A stretch of DNA of 64,000 nt from Micropterix aruncella (Eukaryota; Arthropoda; Insecta; Lepidoptera; Micropterigidae). Below the pieces are notes generated by a model, which was not told the origin of the DNA, searched no databases, and saw only the letters and a program-made list of their open reading frames with translations. Each line of letters starts with the position of its first letter. The stretch's first letter is position 1. Position numbers and translations under genes: made by a program. The stretch lies in contig OX155951.1 of the NCBI GenBank assembly GCA_944548615.1, positions 16,417,502 through 16,481,501 of the forward strand. Direction: 5' to 3'. Of the stretch, positions 10,906 to 21,389 are shown one piece after another.

Positions 10906-11040
10906 ATAATCTTTATTTTCACAATGCGCGTATGTACCACTGTGTTTAGGTTAGTTGTAAGACATTGCCATGTGGGAATAAGCTCGCTTTTTTGTATAAT
11001 AATTAAGTGCAAATAAAGAGTTTATTATTATTATTCAAGG
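10906..11040 (+). repeat. Retroposon 3' end with (TTA)n tail
   Basis: TGGGAATAAGCTCGC, then GTGCAAATAAAGAGTTTATT, ends in a (TTA)n tract at about 11020-11035. Similar signatures (AATAAGCTCGC plus an (ATT)n tail) occur at about 39820-39860 and, reversed, at 32040-32110. They are read as 3' ends of a dispersed non-LTR family. Confidence 0.5.
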
Positions 11041-11720
11041 CGCAGTTAACGTGAAAAACTACAATCAAACTTCCTCCCCTAGGATAAATGCAATGAGGCG
11101 GGTTGCCGCCGCGAATATCCTCATAAATTTGACACAAATGAAAAAGTTATTCGACCGGAACGAAAATGCCGCTGCAATCATGACATAACTAGCCGCGTAG
11201 CCGGCGGCGCAAAAAAAAATTGCGAGGTTCGCACGTTGCGACCGATCGGGGGAGCCACCGTCGTCGGGGGCGGCGCGGCGGTGAGGCGCTGGGAAACTTT
11301 CTCTCCCCATTCCGTGAAGTATTCAGAAGTCGGTGGCGGATTAGCAATATCAGCGAGATTTCCTTTTTAAAACAAACTTCGATAAAAGTTTAGAGCGGAA
11401 GACGGACGAGACGGCAGCGCGGCCGGCAGAACAATATCTGCAGAAAAATCATAAAAAAGCGTTTCCGCACTAATTCCCGGATAGGCCATAAAATAAAATA
11501 GACGGATAAGTAAAAGCGCGGCGAACGTAAAAATCGGACACGATATAGGCCCTGAACTATCCGCTTATAATAGATTGCCGGCGCGGGCTTCTGCGGGGGG
11601 TAGGCAGCTCTTTTTATCGCTCACAGGTCGGAACGACTTTGATGAATTGATTTTTTTTCGGCGGAACAGAGCGGAAATTCGGCAACGATAAAATATTTAC
11701 GACTTGTCATTAGTCCTTTC
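11041..11720. other. Complex C+G-richer island, no coding signal
   Basis: Long non-repetitive stretch with low-divergence-looking motifs (for example ATAAATTTGACACAAATG and TAAAATAAAATAGACGGA) and a G+C-rich core at 11190-11300. An open frame at 11065-11310 (minus) has no recognisable domain. The character is that of non-coding sequence under constraint, for example an enhancer, but that is inference. Confidence 0.35.
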
Positions 11721-13306
11721 TGTCTACGAGACTGGCACCAAGCAATGCCGCGACGCGATCAAAAGGCGTATTTCACTTTTACGGTTTCCCATCTTCAGCT
11801 ATACGTATCTTATAAACAAAACCTATAAACCGAATTCTTGCTTAAGAATCACAATAAATGTTTATTTTTAAAACCGACACGATCTGCGTAAACTCTACGG
11901 GCAGTTTTGGAAACCAGGCCTCTAGACTTGATGCGCTGATTAACCGTTTCGTTCCTTTTGCACGACTGCTCAACAAAAAAGGAGTGTAATGTGTTCAGGG
12001 TTCATCTATGTATAATTTCCGTTTCTTAATTACACCATAACTTCTAAACGATAGGACCGATGTAGAAGTGTGTAGTATTGCTAGAACCGTTATGTTATCC
12101 CGGGTGTCATAGGATGCCTTTACTGCCCAAATATCGAGTAAGTAGTTGTCTAAATGTCAACATTTCAAAATGTCAGTAAATTAACATAAATATATCGTGT
12201 TTAGTGTCAAATGAAAGGTCTGATGGGGTACATTTCGAAAATCTACATCTATTTATGGATGGATAAATACATAAACCACAAATATTTCATTGAAAAAAAA
12301 CCGTATTGAAAATTATTATAAATATAATAGTTCACTTTCTGTAAGGCAGTCGTGTTTTTTATTCTTTTTGATATATTTAATTTGATTTAAATATGTTACC
12401 AGATAACCGAAGTTTAGAAATAATTGATTGGATCGTCAATGGCATATCGTATAAATGTAATAAAATAATAAAATCTTTATTCGATATTTCACAATATTAA
12501 ATCAAAATTTTGGTACAAGCTAGCTTAACTAGAAGCATCATAATCTGTAACAGGTTATAAAAAAAATACCAAAAATGATTTTTATTTTCATTAAATACGC
12601 CTATTATATTTTATGTACATATTATAGATACTATTTAAAAAAATATATATTAATAAATAAATAATCATAATATTATTAGATATGGTATCGTACGAAACAC
12701 AAACATATATTTCTTTCAGGATTGTTTTATCATACATCCTTCCATTGAACCATATATAATTTAATATAATAGTTTAGCTTTAAATATGTTTATATTTACT
12801 GTATTTTTCGTATATTTCGGCCTTGAATACTGAATGCTTTTGGCAAAGGATTTTACTATGTGCCGTATAGAAAACGTGACGCTCTTGACAGTACCTTTTT
12901 TTTTGTGAGAGAGTATAAATATTTCTACTTTCCAATAACGTACATTATCTGTTTTGAGTGCAGCTGATGTACATCTAGCTACAACCACAAAAATATCTTT
13001 AGAAGAGTGCTTTTACAACTGGATCTAAAACCGTTATGCCAGCACTCCCCCCAATATATAGTCAATAGTCCTTTATTCATCTAAATTGCAAATACAGTTG
13101 GATATGGCATAATCCTAATTGTTTAAAACGCAATGATCAAAATATAAATTAAAAAAATAATTCCTTTATTTTTTTAAATAGTAAAATGAATACTAAAAAT
13201 AACCAAAAATCAGACAAAACAAAAGATAAATGCCCAATATTGTTATACGTAAAACGACAATAATTATTATGAAAATTTAAATATTATCAATTTATTGCTA
13301 CGAGAT
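11721..13306. other. A+T-rich intergenic DNA with retroposon tails
   Basis: No gene. At about 12463-12540 a reversed retroposon 3' end is suggested by AATAAAATCTTTATTCGATA at the left edge, and a similar one at 13060-13130 (AGTCCTTTATTCATC). Otherwise decayed A+T-rich sequence. Confidence 0.4.
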
Positions 13307-13745
13307 TTACCTCGTATTTTTTACCATGAGAAAAATAGAGGTATATTCTTCTTCTTCTCGAAGTGCCTCTCCATTACTTTTGTCGGTCTTGCGCCATCCG
13401 GAAAAGCTGTTTCGTACTGGTGATCCCGGTGCACTCTCTGACATTGCACAACCACGACTTTTCCTCCTTCCACAACGTCGTTTACATTCAACTTTGCCTA
13501 TCAATATCAGTTGGAGCAGCTGATATCTGTCATGCCGCAGCACATGCCCCAGATATTCAATCTTGTGCTTTTTGACGGTGTGCAACAATTTTCGGATCGT
13601 ACCAGCACGCTGAAGCACTTTTTCGTTGCTAACTTTATGGGTCCAGCTTATACGGAACATTCCACAATAGCACCACATCTCACAAGCTTCTAGCCGCCGT
13701 CTGGTGTCTTCTTTTATGGTACATAACCACTGGCTAGATGTAGCA
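13307..13745 (-). pseudogene. RTE-like retrotransposon RT, C-terminal fragment
   Basis: The minus-strand frame reads RLEACEMWCYCGMFRISWTH, KVSNEKVLQRAG, then KHKIEYLGHVLRHDRYQLLQ and LILIGKVECKRRCGRRK. This is the conserved C-terminal block of RTE-like insect elements (ISWTxxVxNExVL, YLGHVxRxxRYxLLQLI, GKxxGKRxxGRRK). After GRRK the expected continuation is lost by a frameshift. A sister fragment carrying that continuation is at 51300-51490. 5'-truncated and inactive. Confidence 0.75.
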
Positions 13746-13876
13746 ATGCAGGATCCGAGTTCTAAGTCTTAGGTTGAGAGTCCTATATTTCATTCACCCA
13801 TGCACCGAGATATTTGGAGAGGTATATTAGAGATATGATATTATATTATTTTTTATAATAATTATATCTACCTATA

Positions 13877-14173
13877 TTAAAGGTATTGTAATATTTCCTC
13901 GGGGTCGTCTATCTTATAAATATCATGTGTAATGAGCCAGTGTTTAACTCTATATTCGAATATTTTTGGTTCTAAATCTCGTATTGGCATGATATTAAAG
14001 AGTTTAAAAGCCAAATACACTAATGACTTTTGGATCATAGTCAAACGGACTTTGGGGAGGGCTATGTTGGCTTTGCTACAAGTGTCGTGATCATGTACGT
14101 GCATGTTAAGCGTACACTCGTGTATGTTGTTTTTGACATACATTAAACAACTGAGAATATACGCTGATGCCAT
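13877..14173 (-). pseudogene. Jockey-like reverse transcriptase C-terminal fragment
   Basis: 98-codon minus frame with LMYVKNNIHECTLN, HDHDTCSK, then LVYLAFKLFNIMPI and a basic tail. The order (YVKxN, HxxNTRxK-like, YxAxKxFNxLP, FKxxVKxxL) matches jockey-like C-termini. The NTR motif is degraded to DTC. No catalytic core present. The upstream boundary is not defined. Confidence 0.6.
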
Positions 14174-14289
14174 AGTAAGAACTTTGCATAATTTTAGTTG
14201 TAATCTAAATTCAATAAATTTTATTGTGCGTTAAAGAACTACATCTGTAATAAACGAGTGCAGTGCAGTTATCATTGTGTTTGAATTCA

Positions 14290-14996
14290 ATACCTGAAAG
14301 TCCATTCGACAACGCCAACGGGAACTGCTCACAGAAGTGAAGATCTGAGCTATGTGAGAGCGGTGATTACATTTACGACCTGTACAGCTGACTGAGCAGA
14401 ACGATGACCCAATATAATGAAAATTTGGAAAACCTTTATTTTTCGGGTGGAATTTTTATTCAACTGTTTCGTAGCTGACCTCCCGCTGTAGTTATCCGTC
14501 AGGATAATTGTTCCAACAAGTGTATTTGTATGTGTGCGCCTACTGATCGTGGCAGAGTAGGGTCTGTGAGTACAGCAGCGGCCGTTCACTAAGGTTGCGG
14601 CCCCGTGGTAAAGTCTTCTAATCAGATAAAGCAAAAATAATATACGATCATTCATTTCCTCGTATCTATGTGATATCAGCTGCAAGAATCTTTAGCGGAG
14701 GCCGCTGTTTCCGGCAGCTTGCAAGGCGAAATTGCGATGCAGCCTTTAAAAGCACGGCCAGATAGCCCCGTTTAGACAGCCCAGCCTTTTAAGCTTCATT
14801 GCATCAGCCTTGGGCCGAATTTATATCGCGCGAATAGCCAAAATTTCGTTAAATGTACGCCAACTTCGTCTCGCGGAACATGCTTCGCAATAGCTCACAA
14901 ATCAGCGCAACGCATCTCTGCTCTGCTACCTGGCTCGCTTATCAAGCATATTTGGGAACATACGCAACAATATAAGGCGATTTTTTCCCCCAGAAG
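14290..14996. other. Complex non-repetitive island
   Basis: Mixed-complexity sequence, with C+G-richer segments at 14500-14620 and 14690-14960. The open frame at 14350-14685 (minus) has no recognisable domain. No RNA gene seen. Confidence 0.35.
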
Positions 14997-15410
14997 TCGC
15001 CAAAAACATGTTTCCTTGACCGATACTTTCGATTACTAGGATATTATACAATAGTACCTACGATGTTATATGAAAGTACGATATCTAAAAAATACGATAT
15101 TTTATGTAAGTAAAATATACCTTGAAAATTGGATACATTCTGAAAATACAATATTGTTTGCAAAGTACAATATTTTAGAATAAGATAATTGAATGCGAAA
15201 AAAGGATTTTTTTTCAAAAAGTACAATATATTCTAAAAGTCAAACTTTCTGAAAATTGCTATATTTTTTTGAATTTGAAAATACAGTATTTTATAAAAGT
15301 GCGATAAAAACAACGATATTTTCTAACATTAATTTAAATAATTATATATTTTTGAAAAGTACGATTCTATTAGAACGATAACTTTAAAAATACGAGCTTT
15401 GAATAATAGC
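14997..15410 (-). repeat. Repeat family J, A+T-rich periodic element (reverse copy)
   Basis: Degenerate, roughly 20-30-bp spaced variants of AAAGTACGATATTTT run through this stretch (for example 15075, 15170, 15215, 15350). The left end GCCAAAAACATGTTT matches, in reverse complement, AAACATGTTTTTGGCAATTT at 55514, and the same periodic motif fills 54870-55500. The two loci are therefore inverted copies of one degenerate element. Confidence 0.55.
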
Positions 15411-15689
15411 CATAAATGTGCAAGAGAACCATGTCTGCGTCGATACATCGCGTATGCAAAGAATATAAAATAAAATGCTCGAGTCAATCTTCAAAGGCTT
15501 AGACGATCTCGATTATTTAATCGCTTTACGAATAACCTCTATATTCTTTACACCCGGTTACAGTGAACGACAAAATGTGGGATTTACACTCAGATGCAAA
15601 TTCAGTGACGCTTCTTACGTAGGTCAAAAATAGAGCCTTAGAGACTTTTCATTTTCTTACCCAAATAAACATTAATTGGATAACAGTAA

Positions 15690-16406
15690 TCTATATATTC
15701 TTATATATAAAAATGAATCGCCGTGCGTTAGTCTCGCAAGATCTCGAAAATGACTAAGCCGATTTAAATTATTATCTTTCTGTTTTGTTTGCCTCGATTC
15801 AGTGGTGGTCTACAAAAAAAAATATTTAGGAAAAATTAAAAGAAACAACTGAAAATCGAAAAAATCTAAATTCGTCATTTTGGGAAATGGGCCACTTCCA
15901 ATAGATGGCGTTCGCGGCGATCCTATTGTTTGACAGCTACGCCATCCATAACTGTTATTCATTCCGTGCAATTGTGTAAAATATCAAAAAGTCGAAAATT
16001 CGAAAAAGTCAAAAGAGTCGAAAATGTCAAGAAAGTCAAAAAAGCCGAAAAAGTTGAAAAAGTCGAAAACGTCGAAAAAGTGAAAAAGGTGGAAAAGTCG
16101 GCAAAGACGAAAAAGGCGAAAAAGTAAAAAAAGTCGAAAAAGTCAAAAAGTCGAAAAACTCAAAAAAGTCGAAAAAGTCGGAAAAGTCGAAAAAGCATTT
16201 ATATTTCATCATTTTTAATTAAATAAATTGAATTTATTTTAATTACAAACGACTTTCATTTAATCACCAAACTAAACTCAAATTGTACATGATTCGGCCA
16301 TATTTCAATGAATTGGATTTGGAAGGTAGATTAGGATCAATAAACGCTTATGAAGAGTTACAATCAAATCAATTTTAGGTGGTACGAAGTTCACCGGGTC
16401 ATATAG
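15690..16406 (+). mobile_element. Non-autonomous Helitron, tandem copy 1
   Basis: Begins TCTATATATTC directly after an A (15689), then AATGAATCGCCGTGCGTTAG TCTCGCAAGATCTC, a 5' sequence common to insect Helitrons. It ends GGTGGTACGAAGTTCACC GGGTCATATAG, where GGTG and CACC can form the short 3' stem. The terminal tetranucleotide is ATAG instead of CTAG. The interior carries a minisatellite of AAAAAGTCG-like units (15975-16195). No Rep/helicase gene. It abuts copy 2 without a spacer. Confidence 0.75.
15975..16195 (+). repeat. AAAAAGTCG-type minisatellite inside Helitron copy 1
   Basis: About 22 imperfect units of 9-12 bp based on (G)AAAAAGTCGAAAA. An incidental lysine- and valine-rich open frame (15930-16127) results from the repeat and is not considered a gene. 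The corresponding position in the second Helitron holds a shorter, independently diverged array. Confidence 0.85.
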
Positions 16407-16981
16407 TCTATATATAAATATATATAAATGAATCGCCGTGCGTTAGTCTCGCAAGATCTCGAAAATGACTCGACCGATATGAATTATTTTTTTTGTTTTG
16501 TTTGCCTTGATTCAGGGGTGGTTTATAAAAAAAAATATTTAGGAAAACTCAAAGAAACAACTGAAAATTGTTCATTTTGGGAAATAGGCCACTTTCTAGA
16601 TGGCTATCGCGGCGATCCTATAATTTGACAGCTGCGCCATCCATAACTGTTATTCCATACAATGTGTAAAATTTCGATAAGTCGATAAGTCGATAAGTCA
16701 AAAAAGTCAAAATTGTCGAAAATGACAAAAAGGTCGAAAAAGACAGTAAAGTCAAAAAGTAGATAAAGTAAAAAAAAGTCAAAAAAGTCAAAACACTCGA
16801 AAAAGTAAAAAAAGTAAAAAAAAGTCGAAAAAACATTTAATCACCAAACGAGACTCAACCCGTACATGATTCGACTATATTATAGATTTCAATTAATTGG
16901 ATTTGGAAGGTTGATTAGGATTAATAAACGCTTACGAAGAGTTACAATCAAATCAATTTTAGGTGGTACCAAGTCATCTAG
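16407..16981 (+). mobile_element. Non-autonomous Helitron, tandem copy 2
   Basis: Starts TCTATATATAAATATATATA immediately after the ATAG end of copy 1 and ends AGTCATCTAG followed by T (16982). The pair as a whole therefore sits between A (15689) and T (16982), the Helitron A^T target rule. Internal sequence is collinear with copy 1 (AATGAATCGCCGTGCG, GATGGC, TTGACAGCTGCGCCATCC, CAATCAAATCAATTTTAGGT) with its own minisatellite at 16672-16834. Confidence 0.8.
16672..16834 (+). repeat. AAAAAGTC-type minisatellite inside Helitron copy 2
   Basis: Units such as GATAAGTC, AAAAAAGTC and AAAAAGTCGAAAA. The unit composition (more AAGTCA and GATAAGTC) differs from the array in copy 1, which indicates independent expansion or turnover after the elements diverged. 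Confidence 0.75.
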
Positions 16982-17971
16982 TAACGGATATTTTTAGTAT
17001 AATGTATTCTTATTATTTACTAGTTACATGCATTTTTACGTAGGCACTGCAGGCACGACCTGATAGCAAAGAGAATATAATGTAAAACCGCCGAGACTCG
17101 GCGGTTTACTATAGAGTAATTCATTTCGTCCGGGGCTATATGTAGGTTATTGTAGGTGTATAATTCCTCGTGAAAAATTCATTAAGCAATGGAAAATTCA
17201 GCAAAGCTGAAAGCGCTATGAAGATGTTATCCCGCAACTATATTTAGTGGTTGAAGCTAATGGCCACACAAGGGGGAGCAGGGCACAGGGGGGTGGGGTG
17301 GCGGTGGAGTGGCGCGGAGCACGGAGGGTGCTCCATTAGCATATATGCAAATCTTTCACAAGCCGCCAGCGAAAACACGCCGACCTGAAACAACTACCGT
17401 AGAGATTGTTTTCACAGCGATCGCTTTTATGGAGCTGCTCGGCGGCATAATATAGTTCAAACGGCATTATTACCGGCGACGACAGTTTCCGATGAGAGCT
17501 GCAGCCGAGATTACATTTCAATATACAGATATTACAATAATCGCGGTTAAGCATCACGGCTTTGCGAATCTAAGCAAACGTCCGTTCGACGTCGGGCTTG
17601 GAATCGTCTCCAGACGACTTCTGTTTCTGGCGGAGTGTTGTGCTCGATAGAGCAACAAAGAGCTGCGGCCTGTTGAGACTCAGCCATTCGCCAAGCGACT
17701 CGTCCTTCACAGACTAAATTACACAATTTATTATTTTTAAATTTGTCTTTCAGATAATAATTTGTTTATTTATTTATTGACAATCATTATTGGTAATTAT
17801 TATAACAATTTAAAAACAACCTTATGTTTTAAGTCTATTTATTTAATTAGGCGAAATCCCGTACTAAGATAGATTCTGCGCTATGTAAGTATGTTTGAAT
17901 ATGCACATTCTTGAATATGCACATGTTTGAATATGCACTAAATAAAATATATCAATATAATGTAATATATA
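16982..17971. other. Intergenic DNA with a perfect hairpin and a complex island
   Basis: AAACCGCCGAG, A, CTCGGCGGTTT at 17085-17107 is an 11-bp perfect inverted repeat around one base. It is followed by a long non-repetitive, C+G-richer island (17108-17700) with no domain-bearing open frame, then A+T-rich DNA. TGAATATGCACAT-type units recur three times at 17897-17940. Confidence 0.45.
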
Positions 17972-18182
17972 TACAGGGTGACTTTTTAATTAGTGACACC
18001 TGAAGTGGGTGAATCAGTACGACCAAGTAAACTCCTTTTGGGTAAATAAAAAAAAACACTTTTTGTTTGTTCTTTGGTAAATTTAAATAACTTAACTGAT
18101 AATAAAAGTTTGACAAGCGCTGAGCGCGCTGCGCCATCTATCAATAAGTAAAATATCGCGAATAAACTTTATACGCGATATT
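17972..18182. mobile_element. Family A palindromic element, left-half copy
   Basis: Starts CAGGGTGACTTTTTAATTAG, then GTGGGTGAATCAGTACGACC, matching the outer end of the 38118-39976 copy. It continues to the family centre GCGCCATCTATCAATAAGTA AAATATCGCG and TACGCGATATT. The opposite outer arm is missing. Confidence 0.6.
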
Positions 18183-18439
18183 AACCAAAATTTAGTTTTA
18201 TCGACGTAGTTCTAAGTCTTCTTTTATAACTTTATGTTTAATTATTTTTAATAATTTTGGACCTATAAAATTGTGGAATTAAAAAATACACCTAATAATT
18301 TATATAATAATTGCCTAAATAATTTATTTATTATATTAATTTATTCACAATAAATCATGATATATGTTTTTAAGAGACCTTATAATACGTTTCATTTATA
18401 TACAAGTTAATATAAAAAAAAACTGTTATCTACTTTTGA
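18183..18439. other. A+T-rich DNA
   Basis: Nothing recognisable. Confidence 0.35.
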
Positions 18440-18545
18440 CCGCTTCTCCCATCTATCGGAACCACTGTCCGGCGGTTGCAACATAGCCGAGACGTCGGGT
18501 GCTACAAACTTCATGTGATAAATCCGGTTTATCTGGTTTATAATT
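18440..18545. mobile_element. Family F palindromic element, partial copy
   Basis: GGCGGTTGCAACATAGCCGA followed by ACGTCGGGTGCTACAAACTT and GATAAATCCGGTTTATC corresponds to one arm of the elements at 7500-7710 and 50490-50675. The other arm is absent or too diverged to see. Confidence 0.55.
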
Positions 18546-19318
18546 TAAGTAAGTATGAAGTAAATCTTTTTATATATGCTAAAGCAAGCAGTATATTTTT
18601 GTTTTGTTAATATATACTTAATAACAAATTACTATCATGCTCACGAAAAAATTCCCTTCTTTAAAATGGTTCTGCATGACATGTACGTATGTATGAAGTA
18701 GGTAGGCCAGTTAGAGAGTTTTGATCGGTTCGACCAACTCTAGCTTCCTAATAGTAGATACAATCGCGTGATATTTTAATTCAAATTAATTACAACTGAT
18801 TTTTAACATCGAAATTTACATACACTGCTGAGTTACTAATACACAGCAAGTACAAGTAAGTAATTACCATTAAAATGTTTCAGTGGGCTTCGTTAAGTGA
18901 CTTGCGGTAAACTCTCTTTGAGAAGTGTCTGCGTAGGTTGGGAAATGAAAGTTAATTGCTTTCAAAGTAAAGGTACACTTCGGAGTTAAGTCGATTTATA
19001 ACATTTTGGTAGTAGAAAAGCAGAAGCGTTTAAATTAACCCATATTTTGGTAATTTTATCTCAACATAAGAATACATCTTCAAGAGCTTGATTTCAGAAT
19101 TAATTATAGATAAAACGACAAACAAATGTTTCATCAAAAATTAAACATATGTAAAAACATACTAATGTAAAATAATAATATGATGTTCATAAATACAGAC
19201 GAATGTATAAGTAGAAATATATAGATACATAAAAATTAATATGTATAGATAGCATAGATCGCAATGTCGGCTTGAAACTAATGTTGGTACGTTACAAATA
19301 AATGTATAAACTCGTATA
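18546..19318. other. A+T-rich intergenic DNA
   Basis: No gene, repeat family or RNA recognised. Confidence 0.35.
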
Positions 19319-19363
19319 AATGTCTTGCTCCGTGAATTACATATAATTGTATAAACATAGGTA

Positions 19364-20262
19364 TACGAGGTGTGGCAATTAAATTCCGATAATTTAGTTG
19401 CTGCGTGCGAACTGGCGACACTTCTTGACTGGAGCGCATGCGCCTGGTTAGATGGGTCTTTCCACTCAGTCGCAGTGAAGATTTCATGGTTTGAAGATGA
19501 CAAGTTTTTTAACTCGGTCGCAGAAATGACTGACTCAGTTTTCAAGCAACGTGCTGTGATCCAATTTTTTGTCGTAACTGGCGAAAAACCTGCAGCAATC
19601 CTACGAAAATTACGTCAGGTGTATAGAGATGAGTGTCATCATAATCACGTGTGTATGAATGAGCAAAACGGGTTAAAATGGTCGTCAATCGTTGGATGAC
19701 GATCCGCGGTCAGAAGCGCCAATTCTCACACGCACAGACGCAAATGTCGTCCGTCTTCGAGAGCTAGTCCTGTCTGACCGTCGCCTAACCCTTCGTGGGT
19801 TATTATACCAGTTAAATATAAATAAAGAAACAATTGGGAAGTTGTTACAGGAAAAAATTGAATATGCGAAAGCTCTATGCGAAGATGGTACCCAAAATTC
19901 TCACAATGCAACAACAATATTTGGCGAAAAAAAGTATCCCAACGTTACCGCATCCGTTCAACCTACAGCCCCGTCTTGGCCCCCTGTGACTTCTTCTTGT
20001 TCCCTAAAATGAAGAATCACCTCAAAGGAACCTACCATGGCCCATGGCCCATGGTAGAGGCCGTCCAGGAGGCTGCGACCGTCGTCTTGAAAGCCCTTAT
20101 TTAGAGGACTATCAAGACTGCTTCCAATCGTGGCAGTACGTTGCAAACGTTGTTCTGAGTTAGGAGAGGACTACTGTGAAGGCCGTTAATAAAGTTTGGT
20201 TGCTAACTTCATTTGCTGTATTTTATTTACAAATTCTCGGAATTTAATTGCCACACCTCGTA
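19364..20262 (+). mobile_element. Internally deleted mariner element
   Basis: Inverted ends are TACGAGGTGTGGCAATTAAA at the left (19364) and its mirror TTTAATTGCCACACCTCGTA at the right (ending 20262). Transposase pieces read FKQRAVIQFFVVTGEKPAAI (N-terminal helix-turn-helix, about 19540), DRRLTLRGLLYQLNINKETI (second helix-turn-helix, about 19775) and, in another frame, LAPCDFFLFPKMKNHLKGTY (C-terminal block after the third catalytic Asp position, about 19975). The region holding the first two catalytic aspartates is deleted near 19910, giving 899 bp instead of about 1.3 kb, with several frameshifts. Non-functional. Confidence 0.85.
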
Positions 20263-20387
20263 TGTCTTGCTCCGTGAACTTATTATTATACGTACGTGGC
20301 AATTGATTAATCATTAAATTAGGCGTGCGCTTAAAATATCGTCTCATCGGTTTGAATAACTGCAACGAAAAGGTCTTACGTTGAGAC

Positions 20388-20467
20388 ACCCTCAAGTCGA
20401 CGCTTGAGGGTGAATTAATTAAATTAAATTAAATTAATTCAATTAGAAAGATTACAAATTTTCAATT
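20388..20467. repeat. Short hairpin and TTAAA repeat
   Basis: ACCCTCAAG and CTTGAGGGT (about 20388-20411) form a 9-bp stem around TCGACG. It is followed by AATTAAATTAAATTAAATT simple sequence. Confidence 0.6.
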
Positions 20468-20702
20468 ATATACATTTCGTATTTATAGGCGGATTTTTGA
20501 TTATTCCTTGATTTTGATTTTTTTCATTATTTTTTATATTATTGATGAATTATTTTTTATTAATTGTTTTCTACTGTTACATTTTAAATTATATACATTT
20601 CGTATTTATAGGCGGAATTTTGATTATTCCTTGATTTTTGATTTTTTCTTTATTTTTTATATTATTGGTGAATTATTTTTTCTAATTGTCTTCTATTGTT
20701 AG
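20468..20702 (+). repeat. Two-copy tandem repeat, about 120 bp
   Basis: TATACATTTCGTATTTATAG GCGGA, then TTTGATTATTCCTTGATTTT, is followed by a second copy starting at about 20592 with the same order and a few indels. No coding potential is supported, although an A+T-rich open frame crosses it. Confidence 0.8.
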
Positions 20703-20899
20703 CTCTACTTATCCGGTCTGTTTAAATTTTTTTTTCATGTTAAACCAGTGAAATAATTGCATTTTTAATAAGATATTATAATTAGCAGATAAGTCAATTT
20801 AGCAGATAAGTAAATTTGTCAATCTGTTTTAATAACAGGTAATTGTGAGATACATAGTTTTACGCATTATCACCATAAATGTACCACCACAATTTCGGA

Positions 20900-20933
20900 C
20901 AATAAAAATATTTCTATTTCTATTTCTATTTCT
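20900..20933 (+). repeat. (TTTCTA)n hexanucleotide tail
   Basis: AATAAAAATATTTCTATTTC followed by further TATTTC units. A polyadenylation-like AATAAA upstream suggests the 3' end of a plus-strand retroposon. It also borders the minus-strand RT remnant to the right, so its parent is ambiguous. Confidence 0.55.
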
Positions 20934-20934
20934 T

Positions 20935-21310
20935 GCGACTAGGTATGGGCTGTCCCGGGCCTTACTGACGATGCCTGTCGACACCCAGAAGTTTGCTGTC
21001 GAACTGATTGTCGTCATGCTCCTATTGAGTAAAATGTCATAACACTAACGCAATAAGCAAAAGAGTTAACGAAAAAGTTCCGACTTTACATTCGCGCAGT
21101 CTTCAGTGATTCTGATAGACGAATATACTTTCATGTCATCTGCGTAAAAAAAAAGTATTAAGACCATCCGAAAGGCAAAGGCTATATCACATAGGCTAAA
21201 TCACACATATACAGGTTAATAAGCAGCGGACCGAAATGCGAGCCTTGGGGTAAACTGAACGGGATAGCAGTGTAGTCAGAGCGATATCTGCATACGGAAG
21301 TAGCCTACCT
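20935..21310 (-). pseudogene. Reverse transcriptase palm fragment (jockey/CR1 type)
   Basis: On the minus strand about 21280-21195 encodes AIPFSLPQGSHFGPLLINLY (RT motif B region, normally VPQGSxLGPLLFxLYIxD), and about 21148-21090 encodes FFYADDMKVYSSIRITEDC (catalytic motif C, YADD intact). The two are separated by a stop and a frameshift. It is one of the few RT remnants in the window that retains catalytic-core motifs. Too short and broken to function. Confidence 0.75.
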
Positions 21311-21389
21311 CGGGATGCAATCTACCTCGGGAGATTACTGTGAAGGTCTAGACTCTAGTTTCCGAACCGTATAACAGTTGGGAGGTGTC

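Noticed and set aside
15930..16127. Lysine/valine-rich 65-codon frame
   Set aside because: Produced entirely by the AAAAAGTC minisatellite inside a Helitron.
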